NCBI GenBank assembly: GCA_017989485.1
Contig: JAGNPU010000034.1
Span: forward strand, 1 to 10,618
Length of the DNA: 10,618 nucleotides
Source: Neisseriaceae bacterium
Lineage (GTDB): Bacteria; Pseudomonadota; Gammaproteobacteria; Burkholderiales; Neisseriaceae
Direction of reading: 5' to 3'
Part shown: positions 1-7,308 of the stretch, one piece after another
How the letters are laid out: the number at the start of each line of letters is the position of its first letter
How positions within the stretch are numbered: the first letter of the stretch is position 1
The notes under the pieces: generated by a model
The model's input: the letters and a program-made list of their open reading frames with translations, nothing else
The model's database searches: none
Told to the model about the DNA's origin: nothing
Position numbers and translations under genes: made by a program

Positions 1-1
1 G

Positions 2-283
2 CGTCACCCCCCCACTTTTTTACACGTGATTGCCTTAATGGAAGGCAGCAGCCTGCTATTGCTGTTGTGCATCGGCTTGCCGCTGAAATATGGCTTTGGC
101 GTGGCGGCATTTAATCAATGGGTGGGACCGGTGCACGGCGGCTTATTTTTGCTGTATTTGCTGGCGCTGGTGGTGGCGCTGTTGCGCACCCAGCTGCCTT
201 TGCGCTGGGGGCCTGTGGCGGCGCTGTGCGCCTTTATTCCCGGCGGCACGTTTTGGCTGATGCACCGTTTGCGTCGGGCCTAA
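2..283 (+). CDS. DUF3817-family small membrane protein, 5' end outside window
   Basis: This is the 3' part of a small inner-membrane protein of unknown function. The visible product has an opening EGSSLLLLL segment, then LPLKYGFG and a GPVHGGLFLLYLLAL segment, and ends in a basic tail (MHRLRRA). The order 'EG-S-LLLL, PLKY, G-HG-LFLLY' is the pattern I know from the DUF3817 family, which has about three membrane segments in about 90-110 residues. The frame stays open to the left edge, and the upstream residues (RHPPTFLHV) fit the family's N-terminal stretch. A GTG at 26 could serve as a start but has no ribosome binding site, so I treat the gene as truncated by the window. A run of seven C lies at 7-13 inside this frame. 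The family assignment is from memory of its motif pattern; the cellular role is unknown. Confidence 0.72.
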   Translation, partial: RHPPTFLHVIALMEGSSLLLLLCIGLPLKYGFGVAAFNQWVGPVHGGLFLLYLLALVVALLRTQLPLRWGPVAALCAFIPGGTFWLMHRLRRA

Positions 284-337
284 GGCGTAGGGTGATTGGC
301 CGTGTGGCAAGCATGGCCTGTTTATGGTTCTGCTGGC

Positions 338-359
338 GTCGCGTGGTGACCCACGCGAC
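338..359. repeat. GC-rich hairpin downstream of the DUF3817 gene
   Basis: A perfect 9-base inverted repeat (GTCGCGTGG / CCACGCGAC) is separated by TGAC. It begins 55 bases after the DUF3817 stop codon. No T-run follows on either strand, so it is not a standard intrinsic terminator. It may stabilise a transcript end or be part of a dispersed intergenic repeat; the sequence alone does not decide. Confidence 0.6.
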
Positions 360-450
360 CGCGTGTTCGTCGTCACTAAGCCATGGTTTATTTGGTTTTT
401 TACCTAGCTCGGGCCGTTGGCGGCAACTCATCCAGCGTGTCCCTAAGCGC

Positions 451-478
451 CATCATCCTCGCGCAGGCGGGGATCCAG
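451..478. repeat. dRS3-like dispersed palindromic repeat
   Basis: The core ATCCTCGC-GCAG-GCGGGGAT is a near-perfect 8-base inverted repeat around a GCAG centre, followed by CCAG. It closely resembles the short dRS3-type palindromes (ATTCCCGCG...CGGGAATC) scattered between genes in Neisseria, and the related CGCGCAGGCGGGGATCCAG elements in other betaproteobacteria. Spurious translations of such elements (HPRAGGDP, AQAGIQ) are common in databases and appear here in both forms. One copy only is visible in this window, so its repetitive nature is inferred from known families. Confidence 0.65.
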
Positions 479-572
479 CCAGCCGTAGGCTGGGCCCTGA
501 TGGCCGTTAGGATTAAGCTCAAAGCCTATCAGCAATGCTTCGGCTATTTTGCTATGGATCGGTCGTTGCCTT

Positions 573-780
573 TCGCCCTGTAGGGCGACAGACTTTCTTT
601 TGGGTGGCCAAAAGAAAGTATGCAAAGAAAAGGCCACCCCTGCTGATCCGCCCCTTGCGCCTACGGCCCAAGGGGTTCCCTCCCCAGAACCTAGCGAGCC
701 AGCGCAGACAAGAGTGGCGCCTCCTATAAAAGCGTGGTCGGCCACCACAAACGTTTTGTCTGCTTCATCTGGCTCGCTAG
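573..780. repeat. composite intergenic repeat built from nested inverted repeats
   Basis: Several hairpins follow one another without a credible gene. TCGCCCT/AGGGCGA is at 573-588. ACTTTCTTTTGG/CCAAAAGAAAGT, a perfect 12-base stem with a GTGG loop, is at 592-619. CCCCTTG/CAAGGGG spans 651-675 and GGTTC/GAACC spans 674-691. The largest structure pairs CTAGCGAGCCAG plus GCAGACAA (691-711) with TTGTCTGC plus CTGGCTCGCTAG (756-780), with a small hairpin (GTGGT/ACCAC, 734-748) inside. The first two modules match a motif I recall from intergenic regions of many proteobacteria, often mis-annotated as small proteins containing FFWVAKRK-like strings. Short ORFs here are therefore not called as genes. 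Function is unknown; a non-autonomous mobile repeat is the likeliest nature. Confidence 0.65.
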
Positions 781-882
781 AACCTGCCTCGGCGGCTAAA
801 AGGGGGCAGTACTTCACTAATGTTTTAGCGTAGTGAGATTAACAAATGATTTTTTAGAGGCGGCGTTAACCAAACCATAGTT

Positions 883-908
883 AAAAACCACCGCGAGCGG
901 TGGTTTTT
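883..908 (-). terminator. intrinsic terminator of murJ
   Basis: The 11-base stem AAAAACCACCG/CGGTGGTTTTT closes a CGAG loop and lies 14 bases beyond the murJ stop codon. Read on the minus strand, the stem ends in five T, as expected of a rho-independent terminator. The arms are A-rich and T-rich on both strands, so it could also stop plus-strand transcription entering from the left. Confidence 0.85.
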
Positions 909-921
909 GTGCGTTTGCCGT

Positions 922-2460
922 CTAGCCGACTTCAGCGCGCCTAAAGTGGCTAAGGCGGAAGCCCAGCACAAATAGGCTGGTAAAGTAGACCGCAACGGCC
1001 AGGGTGATGAGGCCGCTGAGCTGAAGCACGCGTAGGGTGCCGCTGCCCATCCAGTCAAGCGCCAGATAGTGGTTGGCGGCCCACAGGCTGCCGCCCATGA
1101 GCACCAGGGCGATGGTGATTTTGCTTAAAAAGGCCAGCCAGCCTTGCTTGGGCTGGTAAATGCCATGCTTGATCAACAAAAACCACAGTATGCCCGCGTT
1201 GAGGCAGGCGCCGAGGCCAATGGCCAAGGCCAGGCCCACGTGCTGCAGCTTCCAGACAAACATCAGGTTCATGATCTGGGTCATGAACAGCGTGAACATG
1301 GCCACCTTAACCGGGGTTTTGATGTTCTGGCGGGCGTAAAAGCCGGGTGCCAATACCTTGACCAAAATAAGGCCAACCAGGCCAAAGGCGTAGGCGACTA
1401 AAGCGTATTGGGTCATGTGGGCGTCGCGCAGGGTGAATTCGTTGTACATGAACAGCGTCGACACCAACGGAAAAGACAGGACGGCCAGGCCCACGGCGGC
1501 CGGTAGGGCCAACAGCAGGCTAAGGCGGATGCCCCAGTCCAGTAGCTGTGAGAACTGTTCCGTTGACTTGCTGGCGGCGTGGCGCGACAGCGTCGGCAGT
1601 AAAATCGTGCCCAGGGCAACGCCCAGAACGCCCGTGGGCAATTCCATCAGGCGGTCGGCGTAATACATCCACGACACGCTGCCGGCAACCAAGAACGAGG
1701 CGAAAATGGTGTTGATCACCAAAGAGATTTGCGCCACCGACACGCCCAAAATGGCGGGGCCCATTTGTTTGAGCACGCGAAAGACGGCGGGGTCTTTAAA
1801 GTTAAGGCGAGGCCAGACCAAGAAACCTAGCTTGTGTAGGGCGGGCAGCTGAAAGCACAGCTGTAAAATGCCGCCAAAAAACACCGCCCAAGCCAGGGCC
1901 AATACCGGTGGGTCAAAGTAGGGCGTCAAAAAGAGGGCGAAAATAATGAAGGAAATATTTAAAAACGTGGGGGTAAAGGCCGGGATGCTGAACTTGCTAA
2001 AGGCGTTGAGCACGCTGCCCACGAGGGACGACAGCGAAATCAGCAATATATAAGGAAAGGTGATGCGCAGCATTTGCGTGGCCAGCTCAAACTTGTCCGC
2101 GTCGCTGGCAAAGCCCGGCGCAGAGACAAAGAGCACCCAGGGGGCCGCCAGAATGCCAAGGGCGGTGACCAATACCAAAATCAGGCTTAATAAGCCGGCG
2201 ACGTGGGCCAGAAAGGCGCGGGTGGCTTCTTTGGATTTGGTTTGCTTGTATTCAGAGAAAATGGGCACAAACGCTTGGGCAAACGCCCCTTCGGCAAAAA
2301 TACGACGCAGCAGATTAGGCAATTTAAAGGCCACAAAGAAGGCGTCGGTGGCCATGCCGGCGCCAAACACGCGGGCAATAATGGTGTCGCGAACAAAGCC
2401 CAAAATGCGGGAAACCATGGTCATGCTGCTGACGGTGGCGAGGGTGCGTAATAAATTCAT
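922..2460 (-). CDS. murJ: lipid II flippase MurJ
   Basis: MurJ moves the peptidoglycan precursor lipid II from the cytoplasmic to the periplasmic face of the inner membrane. It is a MOP-superfamily transporter with 14 membrane segments. The 512-residue product is full length and very close to E. coli MurJ: it opens [20 protein letters not shown], continues with [20 protein letters not shown], and contains MGPAILGVS and [19 protein letters not shown]. The arginines known to be essential in E. coli (R18, R24, R52, R270) are at the same positions here. The ATG at 2458-2460 matches the family N-terminus exactly, although no strong ribosome binding site precedes it. A weak minus-strand promoter is possible (TTGTGG, 17-base gap, TACACT, at plus-strand 2495-2523). 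It is divergent from rpsT, a neighbour arrangement seen in other proteobacteria. Confidence 0.98.
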   Translation of the reverse strand: MNLLRTLATVSSMTMVSRILGFVRDTIIARVFGAGMATDAFFVAFKLPNLLRRIFAEGAFAQAFVPIFSEYKQTKSKEATRAFLAHVAGLLSLILVLVTALGILAAPWVLFVSAPGFASDADKFELATQMLRITFPYILLISLSSLVGSVLNAFSKFSIPAFTPTFLNISFIIFALFLTPYFDPPVLALAWAVFFGGILQLCFQLPALHKLGFLVWPRLNFKDPAVFRVLKQMGPAILGVSVAQISLVINTIFASFLVAGSVSWMYYADRLMELPTGVLGVALGTILLPTLSRHAASKSTEQFSQLLDWGIRLSLLLALPAAVGLAVLSFPLVSTLFMYNEFTLRDAHMTQYALVAYAFGLVGLILVKVLAPGFYARQNIKTPVKVAMFTLFMTQIMNLMFVWKLQHVGLALAIGLGACLNAGILWFLLIKHGIYQPKQGWLAFLSKITIALVLMGGSLWAANHYLALDWMGSGTLRVLQLSGLITLAVAVYFTSLFVLGFRLSHFRRAEVG

Positions 2461-2689
2461 GTGGCGTCTGTGTCTGAATCAGGAAGAAACGGGAAGTGTA
2501 CACCGTTCGTCATGGCGCCACAATTTGTGCGTCTGTTCAAGCGGGCCCGATTGCCCGATGGGCCTGACGTTAGGGGACAAAAGGCGAGGCCATAGTAAGG
2601 TATTGGAAAATAAGAAGGTTTATCAGGGCTATAATTTTGACCAATAAGAGGGTATAATAGAAAAATATCGAGAAAAGACGGAATTAAAC

Positions 2690-2718
2690 TTGCCAAAACT
2701 TGGTAAAGTTATTAAAAT
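2690..2718 (+). promoter_or_regulatory. sigma-70-type promoter of rpsT
   Basis: TTGCCA (2690-2695) and TAAAAT (2713-2718) are separated by an ideal 17 bases, predicting a start about 35 bases before the rpsT start codon. Two further TATAAT hexamers lie upstream at 2630-2635 and 2653-2658, without a well-spaced -35 box, and could mark a second, weaker start. E. coli rpsT also has two promoters. The call rests on consensus match only. Confidence 0.5.
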
Positions 2719-2761
2719 GCCGTGTTTTACAGAATACTTATATTTTAATTAGGAGACATCC

Positions 2762-3025
2762 ATGGCCAATAGCGCACAAGCTCGTAAGCGTGCACGTCAG
2801 GCGCTCAAGCAACGCGCCCATAACGCCAGTTTGCGTACTGCGTTTCGTACTGCAGTAAAGAAAGTAATCAAAGCAATTGAGGGTGGCGATAAAGCCGTTG
2901 CTCAAGTTACTTTGCGTGAATCAACGCGCGTGATGGACCGCATTGCTGATAAAGGCGTGTTCCACAAAAATAAAGCTGCACGACATAAAAGTCGTTTGTC
3001 AGTGAAAATCAAAGCCATGGCCTAA
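2762..3025 (+). CDS. rpsT: 30S ribosomal protein S20
   Basis: S20 binds 16S rRNA early in assembly of the small ribosomal subunit. The 87-residue product is the usual length, strongly basic and helical, with the family opening [13 protein letters not shown], the central [13 protein letters not shown] segment, and the hallmark [15 protein letters not shown] near the C-terminus. A strong ribosome binding site (AGGAG at 2751-2755) precedes the ATG by six bases and fixes the start. The gene stands alone, with a promoter just upstream and its own terminator just downstream. In E. coli, S20 represses its own translation; the short leader here gives no direct evidence for or against that. Confidence 0.98.
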   Translation: MANSAQARKRARQALKQRAHNASLRTAFRTAVKKVIKAIEGGDKAVAQVTLRESTRVMDRIADKGVFHKNKAARHKSRLSVKIKAMA

Positions 3026-3040
3026 TGGTTTGATGAATTT

Positions 3041-3069
3041 AAAAGGCTCCGGTATCCGGAGCCTTTTTT
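3041..3069 (+). terminator. intrinsic terminator of rpsT
   Basis: A 12-base stem (AAAAGGCTCCGG/CCGGAGCCTTTT) with a TAT loop runs directly into six T, starting 15 bases after the rpsT stop codon. It separates rpsT from pldA. Confidence 0.93.
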
Positions 3070-3210
3070 ATTGCCTGTCGTTTATGCAACCGTGTTGGGC
3101 TGTTTCGATACGTGGTTTTTGTGAGACAATGATTTTTTCTTTACCGTTGAATCGTTTAGGCGAGGGCGGTCGGCATCATCAATGAATAATGGATCATGAA
3201 AGTGTAGGGT

Positions 3211-4416
3211 ATGGCGTATAAAAAACGAACGATGAATCAGGCAGTATGGGCGGCATTGCTGTTGGGCAGCCCTTTGGTATGGGGCGAAACCAAGGCGTTT
3301 GTGGCCGATTCCTTTAAATTTTGCGCCACGATTACCGAGAATGCCGGGCGTCTAGCCTGTTACGATAAGCTGATGGTGACGGATTTTGGCGACGCTGAAC
3401 AGGTGGCCAAACTGCCTCTGGCGCAAAAAGAAAAGCCTGCCATTGATTTACGTAAGGTGTTTACCTCGTCTAAAGACGCGTTTGAAGGCACAGATGTTGC
3501 GCTTTTGGTCACAGATGCCGATGGCTCAGAACGAACCGTGCCGCAAACGCGGGTGGTCAGCGATCCCCCCATTGTGGTCGACACCGTGCCTGCCGACATT
3601 GCTGAGGCCTATACGCCCCTGAGCTTAACCTATGATTTGTACCAAAATGACCCAGCCGGGACGTTTAGCCTGCGCACGCACAAGCCGAATTACCTGATGC
3701 CGCTGTGGATGATGCACCGGCCCAACGAAGCCCCGCACACCCCCTCTTTGGGGACGGCACCGATGTACGGTGGGGACATGCAGCGGGTGGAGACCAAATT
3801 CCAGCTGTCGTTTAAGACCAAGGTTTGGGAAGATTTGTTTGATACCCGCGCCGACCTGTGGTTTGCCTATTCACAGCAGTCTAATTGGCAGGTGTATAAC
3901 CATGCTTGGTCGGCACCGTTTCGCAACACCGACTATGAGCCAGAAGTGTTCATTACCCAGCCCGCACGCTTGGATTTGCCCTTTGGCTTTAAGCTGCGCA
4001 TGATGGGGGCCGGTTTGGTGCATCAGTCGAATGGCCGTAGTGAGCCGTGGTCCCGTTCATGGAACCGTGCCTACGCCATGGCGGGGATAGAAAAGGGCAA
4101 TTGGAGCATTATGCCGCGCATTTGGTGGCGCATTCCGGCGAAAGACGATAATAATCCGGACATTAGCCACTACATGGGCTATGGCGACCTTAAGGTGTTG
4201 TATGTCCGCAATAAAGACACCGTGGTGGCCACGGCGCGCTACAACCCTGAGTACAATCGCGGCATGTTGCAGTTGGATTATACCTTTCCGCTGAATGGGA
4301 AATTACGCGGCTACGTGCGCTACTTTAATGGTTATGGTGAGAACCTGCTCGACTACAACCACAAGCAGCAGGGCTTAGGCTTCGGGATCATGTTAAACGA
4401 CTGGACGGGCTTTTAA
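3211..4416 (+). CDS. pldA: outer-membrane phospholipase A1 (OMPLA), Neisseria type
   Basis: PldA is a calcium-dependent outer-membrane beta-barrel lipase that hydrolyses phospholipids misplaced in the outer leaflet. The 401-residue product has a signal peptide (basic AYKKR, hydrophobic core to about residue 24). A periplasmic N-terminal domain of about 110 residues follows, with C38 and C50 in the pattern C-x11-C ending RLACYDK, then the barrel from about residue 135. The catalytic triad is intact: H271 and S273 in VHQSNGRS and N285 in SRSWNRAYA, with the same 2- and 12-residue spacing as H142, S144 and N156 of E. coli. The protein ends in Phe, as usual for barrels. The segments TPLSLTYDL, YLMPLW, APFRNTDYEPE and DYNHKQQGLGFG resemble Neisseria PldA closely. 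An in-frame TAG at 3205-3207 makes the ATG at 3211 the first usable one; no good ribosome binding site precedes it, and a later ATG at 3232 is possible. No clear promoter was found. Confidence 0.96.
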   Translation: MAYKKRTMNQAVWAALLLGSPLVWGETKAFVADSFKFCATITENAGRLACYDKLMVTDFGDAEQVAKLPLAQKEKPAIDLRKVFTSSKDAFEGTDVALLVTDADGSERTVPQTRVVSDPPIVVDTVPADIAEAYTPLSLTYDLYQNDPAGTFSLRTHKPNYLMPLWMMHRPNEAPHTPSLGTAPMYGGDMQRVETKFQLSFKTKVWEDLFDTRADLWFAYSQQSNWQVYNHAWSAPFRNTDYEPEVFITQPARLDLPFGFKLRMMGAGLVHQSNGRSEPWSRSWNRAYAMAGIEKGNWSIMPRIWWRIPAKDDNNPDISHYMGYGDLKVLYVRNKDTVVATARYNPEYNRGMLQLDYTFPLNGKLRGYVRYFNGYGENLLDYNHKQQGLGFGIMLNDWTGF

Positions 4417-4456
4417 TAAATTGCCAAAATCCCTCGTTTAATGTGGTGTTTCTGAG

Positions 4457-4462
4457 TATAAT
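4457..4462 (+). promoter_or_regulatory. candidate -10 box before the DUF502-aspS unit
   Basis: A perfect TATAAT lies 41 bases after the pldA stop codon and about 117 bases before the DUF502 gene. There is no good -35 hexamer at 16-18 bases (TCGTTT at 17), so this is a tentative promoter that would give a leader of roughly 110 bases. Confidence 0.35.
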
Positions 4463-4484
4463 GTTCGCTTGCCTCAGGCATTGT

Positions 4485-4508
4485 CAGCGCGCAAGGCGCT
4501 GCGTTTTT
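4485..4508 (+). terminator. weak terminator-like hairpin between pldA and the DUF502 gene
   Basis: CAGCGC/GCGCTG with a GCAAG loop is followed by CG and five T. The stem is only six bases, but GC-rich. It could end pldA transcription, or, because it lies just after the candidate TATAAT, act on the leader of the downstream genes. Confidence 0.4.
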
Positions 4509-4578
4509 GAGTTCATCGAACAAGGGTTTGAAGACGTTAGCGTGTCTTTGGCCGGATAACAAAGAAGTTGAGGGATGA

Positions 4579-5331
4579 ATGGCAGAGTTAAAACCTGCGA
4601 AGTCTTCTAAGAAGTTTTCGGTTAAGAGTTATTTAATCACGGGTTTGTTGGTGTGGATGCCGATTGCCGTGACGTTCTGGGTTTTGTCTTTAATTGTCTC
4701 AACCCTAGACGACACCATTCGCCTGCTGCCCGTGATGTGGCAACCAAAGGCGCTGTTTGGCTGGGATGTGCCTGGCCTAGGCGTGGTGTTGACCGTGCTG
4801 GTGCTGTTCATGACCGGCATGTTTGCGGCCAACGTGTTGGGTCGACGCATGATTTTGGTGTGGGATGCCATTTTGGGCCGTATTCCCATCGTGAAATCCA
4901 TTTATTCCAGCGTCAAACAGGTGTCGGAATCATTGTTTTCTGATTCACGTCAGTCGTTTAAGACGCCGTTGTTGGTCCAGTTTCCTCATCAGGGGGCTTG
5001 GACGGTGGCGTTTGTGACGGGGACTGTGCCGCCACAAATTGGCCAAAGCCTGACGCCCAGAGCGCCCGGACAGGCGGCTGAAGAATACGTGACGGTGTAT
5101 GTGCCGACCACGCCTAACCCCACCTCGGGCTATTACATTATGGTGAAAAAGTCTGATACCCGCGACATCAACATGAGCGTGGATGAGGCTTTGAAATATG
5201 TGATTTCCCTCGGGATGGTGGTGCCAGGCGAGCAGGCTGAAGACGCGTCTGCCGTGGATGCCGCCATCGAAGCAGCCAAGCAAGAATCTAAAGATGTTGT
5301 GTCGACGCCGACGCAGCGTGATGAACAGTAA
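4579..5331 (+). CDS. DUF502-family inner-membrane protein
   Basis: This is a conserved membrane protein of unknown function. The 250-residue product starts with a basic cytoplasmic stretch. It then has two clear membrane segments (about residues 19-41, LITGLLVWMPIAVTFWVLSL, and about 67-88, VVLTVLVLFMTGMFAANVLG) and a soluble part with the family's IPIVKSIYSSVKQVSES signature. Further on come VPTTPNPTSGYY and a MSVDEALKYVISLGMV stretch; the last 35 residues are acidic and low in complexity. These motifs and their order match DUF502. A GAGGG sequence four bases before the ATG supports the start. It lies 57 bases before aspS with no terminator between, so the two are likely co-transcribed. The order pldA-DUF502-aspS is, from memory, also found in Neisseria. 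No enzymatic motif is visible. Confidence 0.9.
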   Translation: MAELKPAKSSKKFSVKSYLITGLLVWMPIAVTFWVLSLIVSTLDDTIRLLPVMWQPKALFGWDVPGLGVVLTVLVLFMTGMFAANVLGRRMILVWDAILGRIPIVKSIYSSVKQVSESLFSDSRQSFKTPLLVQFPHQGAWTVAFVTGTVPPQIGQSLTPRAPGQAAEEYVTVYVPTTPNPTSGYYIMVKKSDTRDINMSVDEALKYVISLGMVVPGEQAEDASAVDAAIEAAKQESKDVVSTPTQRDEQ

Positions 5332-5388
5332 ATACTGAAGCCATGTAACCCGCTTCAGCATTCATATTTAAAAGTAAAAAGGCAGAGT

Positions 5389-7197
5389 ATGCGTACCAAT
5401 TATTGTGGCTTGATTAACGAGCAGTATTTAGACCAAACCGTCACCATTAAAGGTTGGGTGCACCGTCGCCGCGACCACGGTGGGGTGATTTTTATTGATT
5501 TGCGCGACCGTGAGGGCGTGGTGCAGGTGGTGATCGATCCGGATACCCCAGAAGCCTTTGCCACCGCCGACAGTGCGCGTAATGAATTCGTGTTGTCGAT
5601 TACCGGCCTGGTGCGCAATCGCCCAGAAGGCACCACCAACGGTTCATTGGTGTCGGGCCAAATCGAGATTTTGGCCAAAAACATTGAGATCTTGAACGCT
5701 GCGGCCACGCCGCCGTTCCAAGTAGACGACGAAAACCTGTCTGAAAACGTGCGTTTAACCCACCGCGTGATCGACCTGCGTCGTCCTGAAATGCAAAAAA
5801 ACCTGCGCATGCGCTATCAGGTGGCCATGGGCGTGCGTCGCTATCTTGACGACCAAGGCTTCATCGACGTGGAAACCCCGATGTTGACCCGCTCGACCCC
5901 AGAAGGCGCGCGTGACTACTTGGTGCCTTCTCGCGTTCATCCGGGCGAGTTTTTTGCCCTGCCACAGTCGCCTCAGTTGTTTAAACAATTATTGATGGTT
6001 GCTGGTTTTGATCGTTATTATCAAATCGTGAAGTGCTTCCGTGACGAAGACCTGCGCGCCGACCGTCAGCCAGAATTCACCCAAATCGATTTGGAAACCT
6101 CGTTCTTAAACGAAGAGGAAATCATGGACATCACCGAAGCGATGACCAAACAGATTTTCCAAAACGTGATGGGCGTGGACCTAGGCACTTTCCCGCGCAT
6201 GACGTGGGCCGATGCCATGTTTGACTACGGCTCTGACAAGCCAGACATGCGCGTGTCGCTACGGTTTACCGAATTGACCGACGTGATGAAAACGGAAGAG
6301 TTTAAAGTGTTCCGCGGTGCGGCCGACATGGCCAATGGCCGTGTGGTGGGCCTACGCGTGCCGAATGGCGCCAAGTTAAGCCGTAAAGAAATTGATGAGT
6401 ACACCAAGTTTGTGGGCATTTACGGCGCCAAAGGCCTGGCCTACATCAAGGTGAACGACAAAGCCAACATCACCAATGACGAAACCAGCGGCCTGCAGTC
6501 ACCGATTGTGAAGTTCCTGTCGGTTGCGGCGCTGACGGCCATCATCGACAAAACCGGTGCCCAAGACGGCGACCTGATTTTCTTTGGTGCCGACAAAGCC
6601 ACCGTGGTGAACGAGGCCATTGGCGCTTTGCGCATTAAAGTGGGCCACGAACATGGCTTGGCCAACGGCTATTTTGTGAAAGAATGGCGTCCACTGTGGG
6701 TGATTGACTTCCCCATGTTTGAATATGACGAAGAAAACAACCGCTACTCGGCCATGCATCATCCGTTTACCAGCCCGAAAGTGGGCCATGAAGACTTGAT
6801 GAACACCGATCCCGCCAACTGTCTGGCCCGTGCCTACGACATGGTGTTGAACGGTTGGGAAATCGGCGGTGGGTCTATCCGTATTCACCGCGCCGAAGTA
6901 CAAGAAAAAGTGTTTGCGGCCTTGAACATCAGCGCCGAAGAGCAGCAAAACAAATTTGGCTTCTTGCTGGACAACTTGAAGTTTGGTGCGCCGCCTCACG
7001 GGGGCTTGGCCTTTGGCCTAGACCGTTTGGTGACCCTCATGGCCGGTGCTGAGTCGATTCGTGACGTGATTGCCTTCCCGAAAACCCAACGTGCTCAGTG
7101 CTTGTTGACCAATGCACCGAACGAAGTGGACGACAAGCAGTTGCGCGAGCTGGGCTTGCGTTTGCGTCCTAAAGTAGAAGCGCCTAAAGAAGCCTAA
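5389..7197 (+). CDS. aspS: aspartate-tRNA ligase, probably non-discriminating (Asp/Asn)
   Basis: AspRS attaches aspartate to tRNA. The 602-residue product is a full-length bacterial-type class IIb synthetase. It has an N-terminal anticodon-binding OB fold (to about residue 105) and a catalytic core with motif 2 at 217-234 ([18 protein letters not shown]). The bacterial insertion (GAD) domain spans about 285-420, and motif 3 (GLAFGLDRL) is at 539-547. In the anticodon domain, H30 (RRRDHGG) and G81 (RPEGTTN) align with H31 and G82 of Pseudomonas aeruginosa AspRS, residues linked to acceptance of tRNA-Asn; E. coli AspRS has Leu and Lys there. It therefore probably also makes Asp-tRNA-Asn, which a GatCAB amidotransferase would convert to Asn-tRNA-Asn. 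A GGCAGAG ribosome binding site precedes the ATG. A 7-base stem (CTGAAGC/GCTTCAG, 5335-5358) lies in the gap before the gene without a T-run. Confidence 0.97.
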   Translation: MRTNYCGLINEQYLDQTVTIKGWVHRRRDHGGVIFIDLRDREGVVQVVIDPDTPEAFATADSARNEFVLSITGLVRNRPEGTTNGSLVSGQIEILAKNIEILNAAATPPFQVDDENLSENVRLTHRVIDLRRPEMQKNLRMRYQVAMGVRRYLDDQGFIDVETPMLTRSTPEGARDYLVPSRVHPGEFFALPQSPQLFKQLLMVAGFDRYYQIVKCFRDEDLRADRQPEFTQIDLETSFLNEEEIMDITEAMTKQIFQNVMGVDLGTFPRMTWADAMFDYGSDKPDMRVSLRFTELTDVMKTEEFKVFRGAADMANGRVVGLRVPNGAKLSRKEIDEYTKFVGIYGAKGLAYIKVNDKANITNDETSGLQSPIVKFLSVAALTAIIDKTGAQDGDLIFFGADKATVVNEAIGALRIKVGHEHGLANGYFVKEWRPLWVIDFPMFEYDEENNRYSAMHHPFTSPKVGHEDLMNTDPANCLARAYDMVLNGWEIGGGSIRIHRAEVQEKVFAALNISAEEQQNKFGFLLDNLKFGAPPHGGLAFGLDRLVTLMAGAESIRDVIAFPKTQRAQCLLTNAPNEVDDKQLRELGLRLRPKVEAPKEA

Positions 7198-7212
7198 GGT
7201 TGACTTAGGCTG

Positions 7213-7242
7213 AAAACCTCATCATTGCGATGAGGTTTTTTT
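7213..7242 (+). terminator. intrinsic terminator of aspS
   Basis: An 11-base stem (AAAACCTCATC/GATGAGGTTTT) with an ATTGC loop ends in seven T, 16 bases after the aspS stop codon. It cleanly separates aspS from the dehydrogenase gene downstream. Confidence 0.93.
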
Positions 7243-7308
7243 ATTTATGCCGATGTAAATCAAACCTGCTATCCTGTTTATATGCTAAATATTTAAAGAG
7301 GATTGGTT

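Noticed and set aside
383..833. Several overlapping open frames of 60-130 codons on both strands in the left intergenic region
   Set aside because: They overlap each other, lie in repeats and palindromes, lack ribosome binding sites, and encode peptides typical of translated repeats (AQAGIQ, HPRAGGDP, FFWVAKRK).
2060..2647. A 195-codon plus-strand frame overlapping murJ
   Set aside because: It is antisense to the conserved murJ coding sequence, has no family resemblance, and runs through the divergent promoter region; it is a shadow of murJ codon use.
2637..2658. TTGACC and TATAAT as a promoter for rpsT
   Set aside because: The two hexamers are only 10 bases apart, too close for a sigma-70 promoter; the TTGCCA/TAAAAT pair with a 17-base gap is better.
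3196..3207. A three-codon upstream frame (ATG AAA GTG TAG) just before pldA
   Set aside because: It has no ribosome binding site, and such short frames are frequent by chance; it mainly helps by ruling out earlier in-frame starts for pldA.
5335..5358. A hairpin between the DUF502 gene and aspS as a terminator
   Set aside because: The 7-base stem has a 10-base loop and no T-run after it, so it is not a credible terminator and does not break the proposed operon.
6499..6999. A 166-codon minus-strand frame inside aspS
   Set aside because: It is entirely antisense to aspS, whose protein is conserved throughout; no start signal or recognisable domain is seen.
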